Source: Comamonas testosteroni TK102 (GTDB lineage Bacteria; Pseudomonadota; Gammaproteobacteria; Burkholderiales; Burkholderiaceae_C). Taken from it: a stretch of 64,000 nt of DNA. The notes beneath the pieces were generated by a model. The model was not told the origin of the DNA. It did no database searches and worked only from the letters and a program-made list of their open reading frames with translations. How positions within the stretch are numbered: position 1 is the first letter of the stretch; each line of letters starts with the position of its first letter. The position numbers and the translations under genes were made by a program. Below are positions 16,511 to 25,895 of this stretch, piece after piece. The stretch spans positions 2,914,001 to 2,978,000 of the forward strand of contig NZ_CP006704.1 of NCBI RefSeq assembly GCF_000739375.1. The letters are read 5' to 3'.

Positions 16511-16550
16511 ACAGCCCGTCAGGCATATGCCGGACGGGCTGTTTCTTTTT
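16511..16550. terminator. Bidirectional terminator between the YqjK-like gene and pyrD
   Basis: ACAGCCCGTC (16511-16520) pairs with GACGGGCTGT (16533-16542), flanked by AAAAAA on one side and TTCTTTTT on the other, so it can end transcription from both convergent operons. Confidence 0.88.
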
Positions 16551-16600
16551 GGCACGGTCAGAAGGCCAAGCTTCAGGCTCAGTGCAACTTCAGTGAAATT

Positions 16601-17659
16601 TCAGTGCATATGGGCGATGGCCTGGGCTGCTTCGGTGACCAGGTCGGGGCCGCGATAGATCAAGCCGCTGTAGATCTGCACCACATCGGCGCCCGCGCGG
16701 ATCTTGCTCACGGCGTCAGCACCGCTGAGGATGCCGCCCACGCCGATGATTGGGAAGCGGCTGCCAAGGGCTGAACGCAGCTGGCGAATGATCTGGTTGC
16801 TGGCTTCGAGCACGGGTGCGCCGGACAGGCCGCCGGCTTCTTCGGCATGCTGCAGACCCTTGACGGCGTCGCGGCTGATGGTTGTGTTGGTGGCAATCAC
16901 GCCATCCATGCCGTGGCGCTCCAGCGTCGCGGCGATCACACCGACCTGTTCCTCATCGAGGTCGGGAGCGATCTTCACGAACACCGGCGTGCGCTTGCCA
17001 TGCTGGCTGGAAAGCTGTTCGCGGCGATTGGCGACCGCACCCAGCAGCGCATCCAGCGCCTCGTCGCTCTGCAGCGCACGCAGATTCTTGGTGTTGGGGG
17101 AGCTGATGTTGACCGTCACATAGTCGGCATGAGGGTACACGCCGTCCAGCGCCTTGATGTAGTCGCTGGTGGCCTCTTCGATGGGGGTAGTGGCGTTCTT
17201 GCCGATGTTCAGGCCCAGCAGCATCGCGCCGCCATTGCTTCCTGCTTTGGCGCGCACTTGGGAGCGACGCACATTGGCTAGGAACGCATCCAGGCCTTCG
17301 TTGTTGAAGCCCAGGCGGTTGATCAGCGCATTCTTTTCCGGAATGCGGAACATGCGGGGCTTGGGGTTGCCGGGCTGGGGACGGGGCGTGACGGTGCCCA
17401 CTTCCACAAAGCCGAAACCCATGGCGGCCAGCGCATCGATGCAGCGTGCATTCTTGTCCAGGCCGGCTGCCATGCCGACGCGGTTCGGGAACTTGAGGCC
17501 CGCCAGCTCGATGGGGTCGCTGATCAGAGGCCGCTCCCAGGCTTTCTGCAGCAAGGTATTTTGACCCTTGGCCATGAGATTCATGGTGAGGTCGTGGGCC
17601 GCTTCGGGGTCCATGCCGAAAAGAATAGGACGCGTCAGTGAGTAAGGAATAAGAGACAT
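16601..17659 (-). CDS. pyrD: Dihydroorotate dehydrogenase (quinone), class 2
   Basis: A 352-residue flavoprotein that oxidises dihydroorotate to orotate with quinone, the membrane-linked step of pyrimidine synthesis. Class 2 features: a hydrophobic/amphipathic N-terminal helix ([21 protein letters not shown]), [26 protein letters not shown] with the catalytic serine region, [10 protein letters not shown], and the FMN-phosphate loop [11 protein letters not shown]. Length is typical. It is divergent from rpiA with only 34 bases between start codons, so both promoters must lie within the opposing coding sequences or overlap. Confidence 0.97.
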   Translation of the reverse strand: MSLIPYSLTRPILFGMDPEAAHDLTMNLMAKGQNTLLQKAWERPLISDPIELAGLKFPNRVGMAAGLDKNARCIDALAAMGFGFVEVGTVTPRPQPGNPKPRMFRIPEKNALINRLGFNNEGLDAFLANVRRSQVRAKAGSNGGAMLLGLNIGKNATTPIEEATSDYIKALDGVYPHADYVTVNISSPNTKNLRALQSDEALDALLGAVANRREQLSSQHGKRTPVFVKIAPDLDEEQVGVIAATLERHGMDGVIATNTTISRDAVKGLQHAEEAGGLSGAPVLEASNQIIRQLRSALGSRFPIIGVGGILSGADAVSKIRAGADVVQIYSGLIYRGPDLVTEAAQAIAHMH

Positions 17660-17693
17660 GGAGATAATCGCAGGATTACCTGGATTTTCCCTC

Positions 17694-18392
17694 ATGACGA
17701 CATCTGCTGCACCTCTTTCTCAAGATGAACTGAAAACTTTGGTCGGACAAGCTGCCCTGAAATATGTGGTCGCCGGTGAAATTGTGGGCGTGGGCACAGG
17801 CTCCACGGTCAACAAATTCATTGATGCACTGGCCACTATCAAGGACCAGATTCCCGGTGCCGTCTCCAGCTCCGTGGCCAGTACCGAGCGCCTGAAGGCC
17901 CTGGGCATCAAGGTGTTCGATGCCAATGAAGTCACCAGTCTGGCCGTCTACATCGACGGTGCCGACGAGATCGACGGCAAGGGCCATATGGTCAAGGGCG
18001 GCGGTGCGGCGCTGACGCGCGAGAAGATCGTGGCGGCGCTGGCTCAGCGTTTTGTCTGCATTGCCGATGAGTCCAAGCGCGTGCCAGTGCTGGGCAATTT
18101 TCCGCTGCCCGTGGAAGTCATTCCCATGGCGGCTGCCCAGATCGCCCGTCGCTTTGAAGCCATGGGCGCTGACGTGACGGCGCAGATTCGCATGAAGGAT
18201 GGTGCGCCGCTGGTGACCGACAATGGCCAGCATATTCTGGATGTCCGCGGCCTGAAGATCGCCGAGCCGCTGGCCTTCGAGTCCGAAGTCAACCAGTGGC
18301 CAGGCGTGGTGACCGTCGGCGTGTTTGCTCACCAGAAGGCTGCGGTGTGCCTGCTGGGAACCGCTCAAGGCGTGCAGACGCTGGAATACTGA
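17694..18392 (+). CDS. rpiA: Ribose-5-phosphate isomerase A
   Basis: A 232-residue enzyme of the non-oxidative pentose phosphate pathway, interconverting ribose 5-phosphate and ribulose 5-phosphate. Signature motifs are [36 protein letters not shown] with the catalytic aspartate, and [15 protein letters not shown] chose ATG 17694 as typical of the family; an in-frame ATG at 17658 would add twelve residues and overlap the pyrD start codon, and it has AAGGA upstream, so it cannot be excluded. Confidence 0.96.
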   Translation: MTTSAAPLSQDELKTLVGQAALKYVVAGEIVGVGTGSTVNKFIDALATIKDQIPGAVSSSVASTERLKALGIKVFDANEVTSLAVYIDGADEIDGKGHMVKGGGAALTREKIVAALAQRFVCIADESKRVPVLGNFPLPVEVIPMAAAQIARRFEAMGADVTAQIRMKDGAPLVTDNGQHILDVRGLKIAEPLAFESEVNQWPGVVTVGVFAHQKAAVCLLGTAQGVQTLEY

Positions 18393-18411
18393 GCGTCAGG
18401 CCGCTGCCTTC

Positions 18412-18440
18412 AAGCCACCTGCTTGCACAGGTGGCTTTTT
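18412..18440 (+). terminator. Rho-independent terminator of rpiA
   Basis: AGCCACCTG (18413-18421) pairs with CAGGTGGCT (18428-18436) over a six-base loop, followed by a T run. Confidence 0.88.
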
Positions 18441-18445
18441 ATGAA

Positions 18446-18505
18446 ATTGATAGCTGCTAACACTTGATGGATAAGCGTTGGCGCATGATTTCATTTGAAA
18501 TTTAT
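18446..18505. repeat. Dispersed intergenic repeat, copy B
   Basis: ATTGATAGCTGCTAACACTT begins at 18446 and continues with GATGGATAAGCGTTG. It lies between the rpiA terminator and the convergent glutaredoxin-like gene. Confidence 0.65.
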
Positions 18506-18510
18506 GAGTC

Positions 18511-19209
18511 CTAGAAGCGCAGACCCGCGGGGTTGTCAGGCGTGGGAGCACCAGGGGCAGGGACAGCGGGTGTCGTGATGCGTGCCGCAGGACGCTCTGC
18601 AGGCTTGGCTGCTTCGGTCGCGGCTGGTGCCGGCACGGTCAAGGGCTTGGCTGCGGGGGCTTTGTAGTTCTTTGGCAGCTGGGGCTGCTTGGGGTAGCCG
18701 GCAGCGCTCAGGTACTGGTCCCAGCTGTCGGCGCCAAACCCCTTGAGGTGCTGGTTGCCGATGGTGGCAAAGGGCAGGCTGTCCTGCCCACTGAGCTTTT
18801 TGAGCGCCGCCACATCGCTGCTGGTGTCTATGCTGCGTTCACTGAACGGGATGCCGCGGTTTTGCAGATGAGACCGGGCCTCGTCGCAGGGCTCGCAGTC
18901 CTTGCCCGTGTAGATCGTGACGGGATAGCGGTTGGCAGTCTGGCGCAGCTCGTATGGCAGTTGTGCGCTGGCCGAAGACGCCGCACCATCGGCGCTGCTC
19001 ACGGCTTCGGTGCTGGGCTTGGCGTTGGGGCTGATGGCCCGGTCGGAGTAGGTGACCCGCCCGTCGGGACCCACGCTGCGGTAGAGATTCTGAGCCGGGC
19101 TGACTCCGCTCGCCAATGCGGCAAAGGTGGCTACAAGCGTCGTCAGCAGCAGTGCGTTGCGGGACGTCGGTTTCTCGGCCGAAGGCCGGGCAATGAAAGA
19201 TCGTGGCAT
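18511..19209 (-). CDS. Exported DUF4124 plus glutaredoxin-like protein
   Basis: A 232-residue protein. Residues 1-40 form a Sec-type signal with a basic start. The DUF4124 motif follows (NLYRSVGPDGRVTYSDR, about 41-57), then after a Ser/Ala linker a glutaredoxin-like thioredoxin fold: YPVTIYTGKDCEPCDEARSHL with a CEPC redox site, and LPFATIGNQHLKGFGAD with the cis-proline. The last 50 residues are Pro/Ala-rich. A periplasmic thiol-disulfide or peptidoglycan-associated role is plausible but unproven. Start 19209 gives a good signal peptide; a TTG at 19233 is the alternative. Confidence 0.8.
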   Translation of the reverse strand: MPRSFIARPSAEKPTSRNALLLTTLVATFAALASGVSPAQNLYRSVGPDGRVTYSDRAISPNAKPSTEAVSSADGAASSASAQLPYELRQTANRYPVTIYTGKDCEPCDEARSHLQNRGIPFSERSIDTSSDVAALKKLSGQDSLPFATIGNQHLKGFGADSWDQYLSAAGYPKQPQLPKNYKAPAAKPLTVPAPAATEAAKPAERPAARITTPAVPAPGAPTPDNPAGLRF

Positions 19210-19383
19210 CTCAATTTGATCAATGAAGTGCAATGAAGAGGTCTGAGGGCGCGAACGCCAATGGGCAGAGCATAGCCTGCATGAAGGTCTGTCTGCAGCC
19301 AGGCTCCGGTCTGTCTTGATCGGTTCCCGGTGCGCAAGTCAGCCAGTGTCAGTCTAGGCCTTCCGCTCGCAGTCGCGGGCATG

Positions 19384-19411
19384 AAAAAGCGCCCTGGAAG
19401 GGCGCTTTTTT
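19384..19411 (-). terminator. Rho-independent terminator of prlC
   Basis: AAAAAGCGCCC (19384-19394) pairs with GGGCGCTTTTT (19400-19410) with a five-base loop; on the minus strand it lies 18 bases after the prlC stop and ends in a U run. Confidence 0.88.
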
Positions 19412-19428
19412 AGGAGGCTGCACAAGAC

Positions 19429-21480
19429 TCAGGCGGCCTGGCTCATGCCTTGGTGGCGCAGCAGGGCGTCAATCTGTGGTTCGCGGCCACGGAAGGCCTT
19501 GAAGGATTCCATGGCAGGGCGGCTGCCACCGGCTTCCAGAATCGACTCGCGGTACTTGCGGCCGGTCTCTGGGTTGGGCGAGCCGTCGGCAAGCACGGTT
19601 TCTTCGAAAGCCGCATAAGCGTCCGCGCTCAGGACCTCGGCCCATTTGTAGCTGTAGTAGCCAGCGGCATAGCCGCCGGCAAAGATATGGCTGAAGGTGT
19701 GGGCCATACGGTTGTAGGCTGGCGATTGCAGCACGGACACCTCGGCGCGAACCTGGTTCAGCAGCGCCATGAAGTCATCTGCCGGGTTGTGCTCGGTGTG
19801 CAGCAACATGTCGAACAGCGCGAACTCGATCTGGCGCAGGGTCTGCATGCCGGACTGGAAGTTCTTAGCCGCAATCATCTTGTCGTACAGTGCACGGGGC
19901 AGGGCCTCGCCCGTGTCCACATGGGAGGTCATGTGCTTGAGCACATCCCATTCCCAGCAGAAGTTTTCCATGAACTGGCTCGGCAGTTCGACGGCATCCC
20001 ACTCCACGCCGGCAATGCCCGAGACATCGCGTTCGTTGACCTGTGTGAGCATGTGGTGCAGTCCATGGCCGGTTTCGTGGAACAGGGTGATCACGTCATC
20101 GTGCGTCAGCAGCGCGGGCTTGCCATCCACGCCGGACGCGAAATTACAGACCAGATGGGCCACAGGCGTTTGCAGCTGGTGGGTGTCGGGGCGCAGCCAA
20201 CGCGTGCGCACATCGTCCATCCAAGCGCCGCCACGCTTTCCCTTGCGTGCCTGCGGGTCGAGATAGAACTGGCCGACCAACTGAGGGCCTTGCGCGCTGG
20301 AGCGCTCGATGCGGTAGAACTCCACGCAGGGGTTCCATACTGGGGCTTCATCGCGGCGGATGGAGACGTCGAACAGGGTCTCGACAATCTTGAACAGACC
20401 GGCCAGCACCTTGGGTGCCGGAAAATACTGCTTGAGCTCCTGCTCGCTGAAGGAATAGCGGGCTTCCTTGAGTTTTTCGCCGATGAAGGCCCAGTCCCAG
20501 GGCTTGGGGTCGGCAATGCCGAGGTCGGTCCTGGCAAAGGCGCGCAGATCGGCCACATCCTTTTCGGCATAGGGGCGGGCGCGTTGCGCCAGATCGCGCA
20601 GAAAATCTATGACCTGCTGGGGTGAATCGGCCATCTTGGGCACGACCGAGACCTCGCCGAAGTTCTTGTAGCCCAGCAGTTGGGACTCTTCCAGGCGCAG
20701 GGCGAGAATTTCCTTCATCACGGCGGTGTTGTCAAAGCGCTTACCGTCGCCCTCGGCCTGGTCGGAGGCCCGGGTCACATAAGCCTGATAGATCTTCTCG
20801 CGCAGTGCGCCGCTCTTGGCGAACTGCATCACCGGCAGATAGCTGGGCATCTTCAGCGTCAGCTTGTAGCCTTCCTTGCCATCGGCTTCGGCGCCAGCCT
20901 TGGCCGCGGCGATCACATCGGCCGGAACGCCGTCCAGCTCGTCAATCCTGGCGTAGTAGGCAAAGGCATCGGTGGCGTCCAGCGCGTTCTCGCTGAATTT
21001 CTGTGCCAGCTCGGCCGAGCGCGCCTGGATCTGTGCAAAGCGTTCTTTGGCTATGCCCTGCAGTTCGGCACCCGAGAGCACAAAGCCGCGCATGGCATGC
21101 TCCCAGGCGGCGCGCTGCTCCTTGTTGAGGCTGGCCGGGGCTATGGCCTTGTACTTGGCGTACAGGCGTTCGTCGGCACCCAGATTGGTCCAGAACTCGG
21201 TGACCTTTGGCAGGGCTTCGTTATAGGCAGCGCGCAACTCGGGCGTGTCGGCCACGCTGTTGAGATGATTGATGGCCGACCAGGCAGTGCCCAGCTTTTC
21301 GGTCGCCACGTCCAGCACGGCAGAGATGGCTTCCCACTGCGCGGGGAAGTCCGGTGCAACCACGGTCTCCAGCGCCTCGCTGGCACGGGCCAGCAAAGTG
21401 TCGATGGCGGGCGCCACATCCGCAGGCTGAATGCGGTCAAACAGGGGCAGGGAGGAGGATTCGAGAAGTGGATTGCTCAT
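19429..21480 (-). CDS. prlC: Oligopeptidase A (M3 family zinc metallopeptidase)
   Basis: A 683-residue cytoplasmic peptidase of the thimet oligopeptidase family, which degrades signal peptides and other short peptides. The zinc site is H468-E469-x2-H472 in LFHETGHGLHHML, with the third ligand region GIAGVEWDAVELPSQFMENFCWE about 30 residues on. The length equals that of E. coli PrlC/OpdA (680). The start at 21480 gives the usual NPLLE N-terminus. It is downstream of folD in the same direction with a hairpin-bearing gap of 195 bases. Confidence 0.95.
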   Translation of the reverse strand: MSNPLLESSSLPLFDRIQPADVAPAIDTLLARASEALETVVAPDFPAQWEAISAVLDVATEKLGTAWSAINHLNSVADTPELRAAYNEALPKVTEFWTNLGADERLYAKYKAIAPASLNKEQRAAWEHAMRGFVLSGAELQGIAKERFAQIQARSAELAQKFSENALDATDAFAYYARIDELDGVPADVIAAAKAGAEADGKEGYKLTLKMPSYLPVMQFAKSGALREKIYQAYVTRASDQAEGDGKRFDNTAVMKEILALRLEESQLLGYKNFGEVSVVPKMADSPQQVIDFLRDLAQRARPYAEKDVADLRAFARTDLGIADPKPWDWAFIGEKLKEARYSFSEQELKQYFPAPKVLAGLFKIVETLFDVSIRRDEAPVWNPCVEFYRIERSSAQGPQLVGQFYLDPQARKGKRGGAWMDDVRTRWLRPDTHQLQTPVAHLVCNFASGVDGKPALLTHDDVITLFHETGHGLHHMLTQVNERDVSGIAGVEWDAVELPSQFMENFCWEWDVLKHMTSHVDTGEALPRALYDKMIAAKNFQSGMQTLRQIEFALFDMLLHTEHNPADDFMALLNQVRAEVSVLQSPAYNRMAHTFSHIFAGGYAAGYYSYKWAEVLSADAYAAFEETVLADGSPNPETGRKYRESILEAGGSRPAMESFKAFRGREPQIDALLRHQGMSQAA

Positions 21481-21622
21481 GCTGTATTAGGTGCCGGCAA
21501 GGTCGGGAAAATCAAGCGCTCTCAGGGTATTTATTGCTATCGCCTTCATAGCGTCAGCCTGTGGTCAGAAGCGTGCTTGCGCCTGGGGCGCGAACAGGCG
21601 TCGCGACCAAGCGAAGCCGCCG

Positions 21623-21651
21623 CCCTCTCGGGCGCTCGGCGCCAGAGAGGG
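21623..21651 (-). repeat. GC-rich hairpin between folD and prlC
   Basis: CCCTCTC (21623-21629) and GAGAGGG (21645-21651) enclose an inner GGCGC/GCGCC stem with a TCG loop; only one mismatch interrupts the two stems. No U-tract follows, so it may be an mRNA-stabilising or Rho-related element, or a genomic palindromic repeat. Confidence 0.5.
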
Positions 21652-21675
21652 GGAGGGCGAAGCGGTTTCGAGGGA

Positions 21676-22530
21676 TCAGCCTGCGGCGCGCTCTGCCGAT
21701 TCCATGGTGTTGACCAGCAGCATGGTAATCGTCATGGGGCCGACACCACCGGGCACAGGGGTGATGTAGCCCGCCACTTCCTTGACGCCGTTGAAGTCCA
21801 CATCGCCGCAGAGCTTGCCTTCGGCGTTGCGGTTCATGCCCACATCGATGACCACGGCACCGGGCTTGACCATGTCGGCGGTCAGCACGTCGACCTTGCC
21901 CACGGCCGCGACGATGATGTCGGCCTGGCGAGTCATGGCGCCCAGATCGGCGGTGCCGCTATGGGTGACGGTGACCGTGGCGTTGGCTGCCAGCAGCATC
22001 ATGGCCATGGGCTTGCCCACGATGTTGGAGCGGCCGATGACCACGGCGTGCTTGCCGCGCAGATCCTTCATGCCGATGGATTCCAGCATCTTCATGCAGC
22101 CGTAGGGGGTGCAGGCCTTGAAGCCGACCTCGCCGACCATCAGCGCGCCGGCGCTGGCCACATGGAAGCCATCCACATCCTTGGCGGGGGAAATGGTTTC
22201 GATGACCTTGTGGTCGTCGATGTGCTTGGGCAGTGGCAGCTGCACCAGAATGCCGTGAATGCTCGGGTCGTTGTTCAGCGCTTCGACACGTGCCAGCAGT
22301 TCGGCTTCGGTCATGGATGCATCGTACTTTTCCAGCACCGAGTGGAAGCCCACGTCTTCGCAGGCCTTGACCTTGTTGCGCACATAAACCTGGGAAGCCT
22401 GGTTGTCGCCCACCAGAATCACGGCCAGGCCGGGCGTGATGCCCTTGACCTTTAGCGCTGCCGCGCGTGTGGCGACTTCCTTGCGCAGTTGTTCGGAGAG
22501 GGCTTTGCCGTCGATGAGTTGGGCTGTCAT
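21676..22530 (-). CDS. folD: Bifunctional methylenetetrahydrofolate dehydrogenase / methenyltetrahydrofolate cyclohydrolase
   Basis: A 284-residue enzyme interconverting 5,10-methylene-, methenyl- and 10-formyl-tetrahydrofolate with NADP. Motifs: [14 protein letters not shown] with the catalytic Tyr and Lys, the active-site QLPLPKHID, the Rossmann-fold [15 protein letters not shown] and PGGVGPMTI near the end. Length is standard. Copy C of the dispersed repeat lies just upstream. Confidence 0.97.
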   Translation of the reverse strand: MTAQLIDGKALSEQLRKEVATRAAALKVKGITPGLAVILVGDNQASQVYVRNKVKACEDVGFHSVLEKYDASMTEAELLARVEALNNDPSIHGILVQLPLPKHIDDHKVIETISPAKDVDGFHVASAGALMVGEVGFKACTPYGCMKMLESIGMKDLRGKHAVVIGRSNIVGKPMAMMLLAANATVTVTHSGTADLGAMTRQADIIVAAVGKVDVLTADMVKPGAVVIDVGMNRNAEGKLCGDVDFNGVKEVAGYITPVPGGVGPMTITMLLVNTMESAERAAG

Positions 22531-22544
22531 TGCTGGAGTACCAA

Positions 22545-22592
22545 TAAAAATGCTGCTAGCCCTTGATATACAAGCACTAGCAGCTATCAGAG
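22545..22592. repeat. Dispersed intergenic repeat, copy C
   Basis: In reverse orientation: the complement of 22571-22590 reads CTGATAGCTGCTAGTGCTTG, and a second inverted half GCTGCTAGCCCTTG lies at 22551-22564, so this copy is itself a dyad. It sits between folD and the response regulator gene. Confidence 0.65.
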
Positions 22593-22677
22593 TAGGAGTT
22601 GGCTAAAGCGCGAGGCCTGGCCAGTGCTCCGTGGATTATCTCGCGATTGGAATGGTTTCCAATTTCGCGGGGAGCAC

Positions 22678-23331
22678 TTAATTGACGGCAGCTGCCGCCT
22701 TGGCTGCAGCGCTGGTCTGACCCTGGCCCAGTGCGATCTTGAGCAGATCGGCCACGGTGTTGGCGTTGAGCTTTTCCATGATGTTGGCGCGGTGGGCTTC
22801 CACGGTCTTGATGGAGATGCCCAGATCGTCGGCAATCTGCTTGTTCAGACGGCCGGCAACGATGCGCTCGAGCACCTGGGCTTCGCGACCCGTGAGCTTG
22901 GCCAGCAGCGCATCGCGGCTGGCGGCTTGCTGGTGGCCGGTAAAGGCTTCGCGGGCGTGATCCAGCATGCGCTCGACCAGACCCAGCAGTTCTTCTTCGT
23001 TGAAAGGCTTCTGGATGAAGTCCAGTGCGCCTTTCTTCATGGTGTTCACGGCCATGGGCACATCGCCGTGGCCGGTGATGAAGACGATGGGCAGAGGCGA
23101 CTTGCGCTCAATCAGGCGGTCCTGCAACTCCAGGCCGGTCATGCCGCCCATGCGGATGTCGACGATCAGGCACGCCACTTCACGTGGGTCGTAGCGCGAC
23201 AAGAAGGTCTCGGCGGAGTCAAAGCAACGCACACGGTAGTCCTTGCCTTCCAGCAGCCATTGCAGCGAATCACGGACTGCTTCGTCGTCGTCAACTACGT
23301 AAACAGTGCCTTTTTTGGGAATCAAACTCAT
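22678..23331 (-). CDS. FixJ/NarL-type response regulator
   Basis: A 217-residue two-component response regulator: receiver domain 1-125 with acidic triad DDDE (14-17), phosphoacceptor Asp58 in CLIVDIRMGG and Lys in FIQKPF; then a LuxR-type helix-turn-helix (TGREAQVLERIVAGRLNKQIADDLGISIKTVEAHR). The start codon overlaps the sensor kinase stop by four bases (ATGA), so the pair is translationally coupled. The divergent aceE operon is the nearest candidate target, by inference only. Confidence 0.92.
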   Translation of the reverse strand: MSLIPKKGTVYVVDDDEAVRDSLQWLLEGKDYRVRCFDSAETFLSRYDPREVACLIVDIRMGGMTGLELQDRLIERKSPLPIVFITGHGDVPMAVNTMKKGALDFIQKPFNEEELLGLVERMLDHAREAFTGHQQAASRDALLAKLTGREAQVLERIVAGRLNKQIADDLGISIKTVEAHRANIMEKLNANTVADLLKIALGQGQTSAAAKAAAAVN

Positions 23332-25895
23332 GCAATCGTCCTCTTTATGGGTTCGCTTGTCGTGGTGAGTGTTGTCGTCTCCACACCCGTTGCCAACGGT
23401 AGCCAGAACGAGAACCGGCAACCAGTGACCTCGCTTCCATTGTAGAGGTTCTCGGCATGCATTCGGCCCTGATGTGATTCGACAATCGAGCGGCAAAGGT
23501 TCAGGCCTATGCCCATGCCCTCACTCTTGGTGGAGAAGAAGGCTTCGAACAAGTGTTCCAACACTTCCGGCGGCAGGCCCTTGCCTGTGTCTTCCACGGT
23601 GAACTCCACACCCGGCAGGCTTTCAAAGACCTGGGGGCGAACGCGCAATTCCACATTGCGCTGACCCAGCGGGCGGTCGGACATGTCAATTGACTCAGCA
23701 CTGTTTTTCATCAAATTGATGAGAACCTGCTCGATGAGGATGGCATCGGCCATTACCGGCGGCATGCGCTCGGCGATATGCGAGGTCAGCTGCACATTGC
23801 GGCGGCGCAGCTCGATGCCGGCCAGCTCCAGCGCTTCGCTCACCATCTCGTTCACCTGGGCCAGCATGCGATTGGGCTCGCTCTTTTTCACGAAGGAGCG
23901 GATGCGCTGAATGATCTGCCCGGCACGCTGGGCCTGATGAGCGGTTTTTTCCAGCGCAAACTTCATCTGGTCCGGCGTGAGCGTGCCGTTTTCCAGGCGT
24001 GTCAGCATGCCGGAGCTGTAGTTGCTGATGGCAGTCAGAGGCTGGTTGAGCTCATGCGCCACGCTGGACGCCATCTCGCCCATGGTGATGAGGCGGCTGG
24101 CGGTCTGAGCCTTTTCTGCCTGGGCCGCGGCCTGCTCCTCGGCCAGGCGGCGCTGGGTGATGTCGGTGGCAATCACCATCTGGGCCAGGCGGCCATCCAC
24201 CCAGCTCAGATAGCGCGAGCGGACTTCCAGCCATTTGCTCAGGCTGGGCACGAAGATTTCAGCATTCCCGCTGTGTGCGGCAGTTAGCGTGTCCGTGGGC
24301 AGGCCCATGAGGGCGTCTTCGTCCTCTGGCTCGGGCTGGCGTCGAATGGGCAGCTTGCCTGCCTGGGCGACCAGCTGCAGATGCCCTTCAGTGTGCGATC
24401 CAAACCATTGGCGGTACAGCTTGTTAGCAAACAGCAGCTCGGCACTGCCAAGAGGTGCTACGGAAACAGAGGCATCCAGCGCTTCCAGCACGATGGTGAA
24501 GCGCTCGTACGAGGCAGACAGCTGTTCGCGAATCCGGTTGGGCTCTGTGATATCCGTCATGGACGACATCCAGCCCGTGTGCTGTCCATGCGCATCAATC
24601 AGCGGCGATACATACAGGCGTGCGTCGAACAGGCTGCCGTTCTTGCGCTTCACGCGGACCTGGAAACCGCCGACGATGGTCTTGCCCGACAGTTCCTCGC
24701 GCAGCTGTGAGTGCAGATTGTCGTAGTCGTTGTCGGGCCAGTAGGAATAGGGTGGAACCTGGCCAACCAGGTCTTTCTCGCTCCAGCCCGTCATCTGGCA
24801 GAAGGCCGCGTTCACATAGGTGATGCGGCCGTGCAGATCCAGTGCACGCATGCCGGTCAGCACGGAATTTTCCATGGCCCGGCGGAAGTTGGTTTCGGCA
24901 ACCAGGGCCTCCTGGGCGCGCTGACGGCGGCGCGTGTGGCGCCAGGTGGCCAGCAGCAGCCAGGCCGTCATGGCCGACAAGGTGCCCACCAGCCAGAACA
25001 GGCCGCTGCCGACAACGCCCAGCGAGGTCTGATAGGCCTGTGCGCGCATCATCAGCGCCGTGCCTACGGGAGAGACCGGCACCTCATATTCATTGGCAAT
25101 GGCGCGCCAGTGCAGCAGCTCGGTAGGCGTCTTGCGCGGCGCCAGTGGCGTGCCGGCCAGCACATGGTCGTCGGCATCGCGCATGGTGATGGCGTAACGC
25201 GCCATCACTTCGGTGGGCGTGCCATAGCGCAGCAGACTGTCCACCGAAAATTCGGCCAGCAGCTCGCCCTGGTAGCGGCTGTTGGAGCTGATGGGGACAT
25301 GCAGCTGCAGCAGCGGAGGCAGCTCGTTGGGCTGGGCTCTTTCCTGCACATAAATAGGCTGCAGCATTTCGCGGGCCTGCTCATAGGCTTGCAGGGTCTC
25401 GCCCTGATGCAGGCCTTCGCCGACAGCACGCAGCTGATCCGTGGCCACTGTCGGGGCGGACTGGCTGTACAAAACCTGACGCTTGTCGTTGATCCAGGTG
25501 ATGGATTGCAGCTCGGGGTATTGGCTGATCAGCGCTTCGGTGCGGCCGTCGAAGTCGGCCTTGCGCATTTCGCGGGTGCCGATGTCGCGCGCCATGCGCA
25601 TCAGCTGCTCCTGGCGCTCCAGCAGTCGAAGGCGCACGCGTTGCTGGGCATATTCGACATCGCGGCGCAGAGCTTCCTGCTCGCGGTCCACCTCTTCCGT
25701 GCGCAAATACCAGAAGGACGCAATGATTGCAGCCATGAACATCAGCACGGATGCCAGCGGCGCGAGAGCGGCGTAACGGTCCTGCCGGGTCGGCGACAGG
25801 CTGCGCCACCAACTACGCCACCAGCGCACAGGGGATGCAACGGATTGCGCGCTTTTTGCGTCCTCTTTTTCTCGTTCGTGATTGCTTGTTTGCAT
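23328..25895 (-). CDS. Membrane sensor histidine kinase with PAS domains
   Basis: An 855-residue kinase. A cytoplasmic start is followed by a membrane helix (about 43-65), a large periplasmic sensor region (about 66-300), a second helix (about 305-325), a PAS/PAC domain (about 335-460, NAAFCQMTGWSEKDLVGQ), a second PAS-like segment, and a kinase core of the FixL/DctB type: H614 in VAHELNQPLTAISNYSSG, N-box NLMKNSAESI, and DTGKGLP and GMGIGLNLCRSIVE. The ligand is unknown. It is divergent from aceE with about 310 bases between. Confidence 0.92.
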   Translation of the reverse strand: MQTSNHEREKEDAKSAQSVASPVRWWRSWWRSLSPTRQDRYAALAPLASVLMFMAAIIASFWYLRTEEVDREQEALRRDVEYAQQRVRLRLLERQEQLMRMARDIGTREMRKADFDGRTEALISQYPELQSITWINDKRQVLYSQSAPTVATDQLRAVGEGLHQGETLQAYEQAREMLQPIYVQERAQPNELPPLLQLHVPISSNSRYQGELLAEFSVDSLLRYGTPTEVMARYAITMRDADDHVLAGTPLAPRKTPTELLHWRAIANEYEVPVSPVGTALMMRAQAYQTSLGVVGSGLFWLVGTLSAMTAWLLLATWRHTRRRQRAQEALVAETNFRRAMENSVLTGMRALDLHGRITYVNAAFCQMTGWSEKDLVGQVPPYSYWPDNDYDNLHSQLREELSGKTIVGGFQVRVKRKNGSLFDARLYVSPLIDAHGQHTGWMSSMTDITEPNRIREQLSASYERFTIVLEALDASVSVAPLGSAELLFANKLYRQWFGSHTEGHLQLVAQAGKLPIRRQPEPEDEDALMGLPTDTLTAAHSGNAEIFVPSLSKWLEVRSRYLSWVDGRLAQMVIATDITQRRLAEEQAAAQAEKAQTASRLITMGEMASSVAHELNQPLTAISNYSSGMLTRLENGTLTPDQMKFALEKTAHQAQRAGQIIQRIRSFVKKSEPNRMLAQVNEMVSEALELAGIELRRRNVQLTSHIAERMPPVMADAILIEQVLINLMKNSAESIDMSDRPLGQRNVELRVRPQVFESLPGVEFTVEDTGKGLPPEVLEHLFEAFFSTKSEGMGIGLNLCRSIVESHQGRMHAENLYNGSEVTGCRFSFWLPLATGVETTTLTTTSEPIKRTIA

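Noticed and set aside
22678..25895. Two-component pair as TtrR/TtrS for the ttr operon
   Set aside because: The regulator is FixJ-like as TtrR is, but the kinase has PAS domains and no TtrS-type binding domain, and the pair is 8 kb away and next to aceE.
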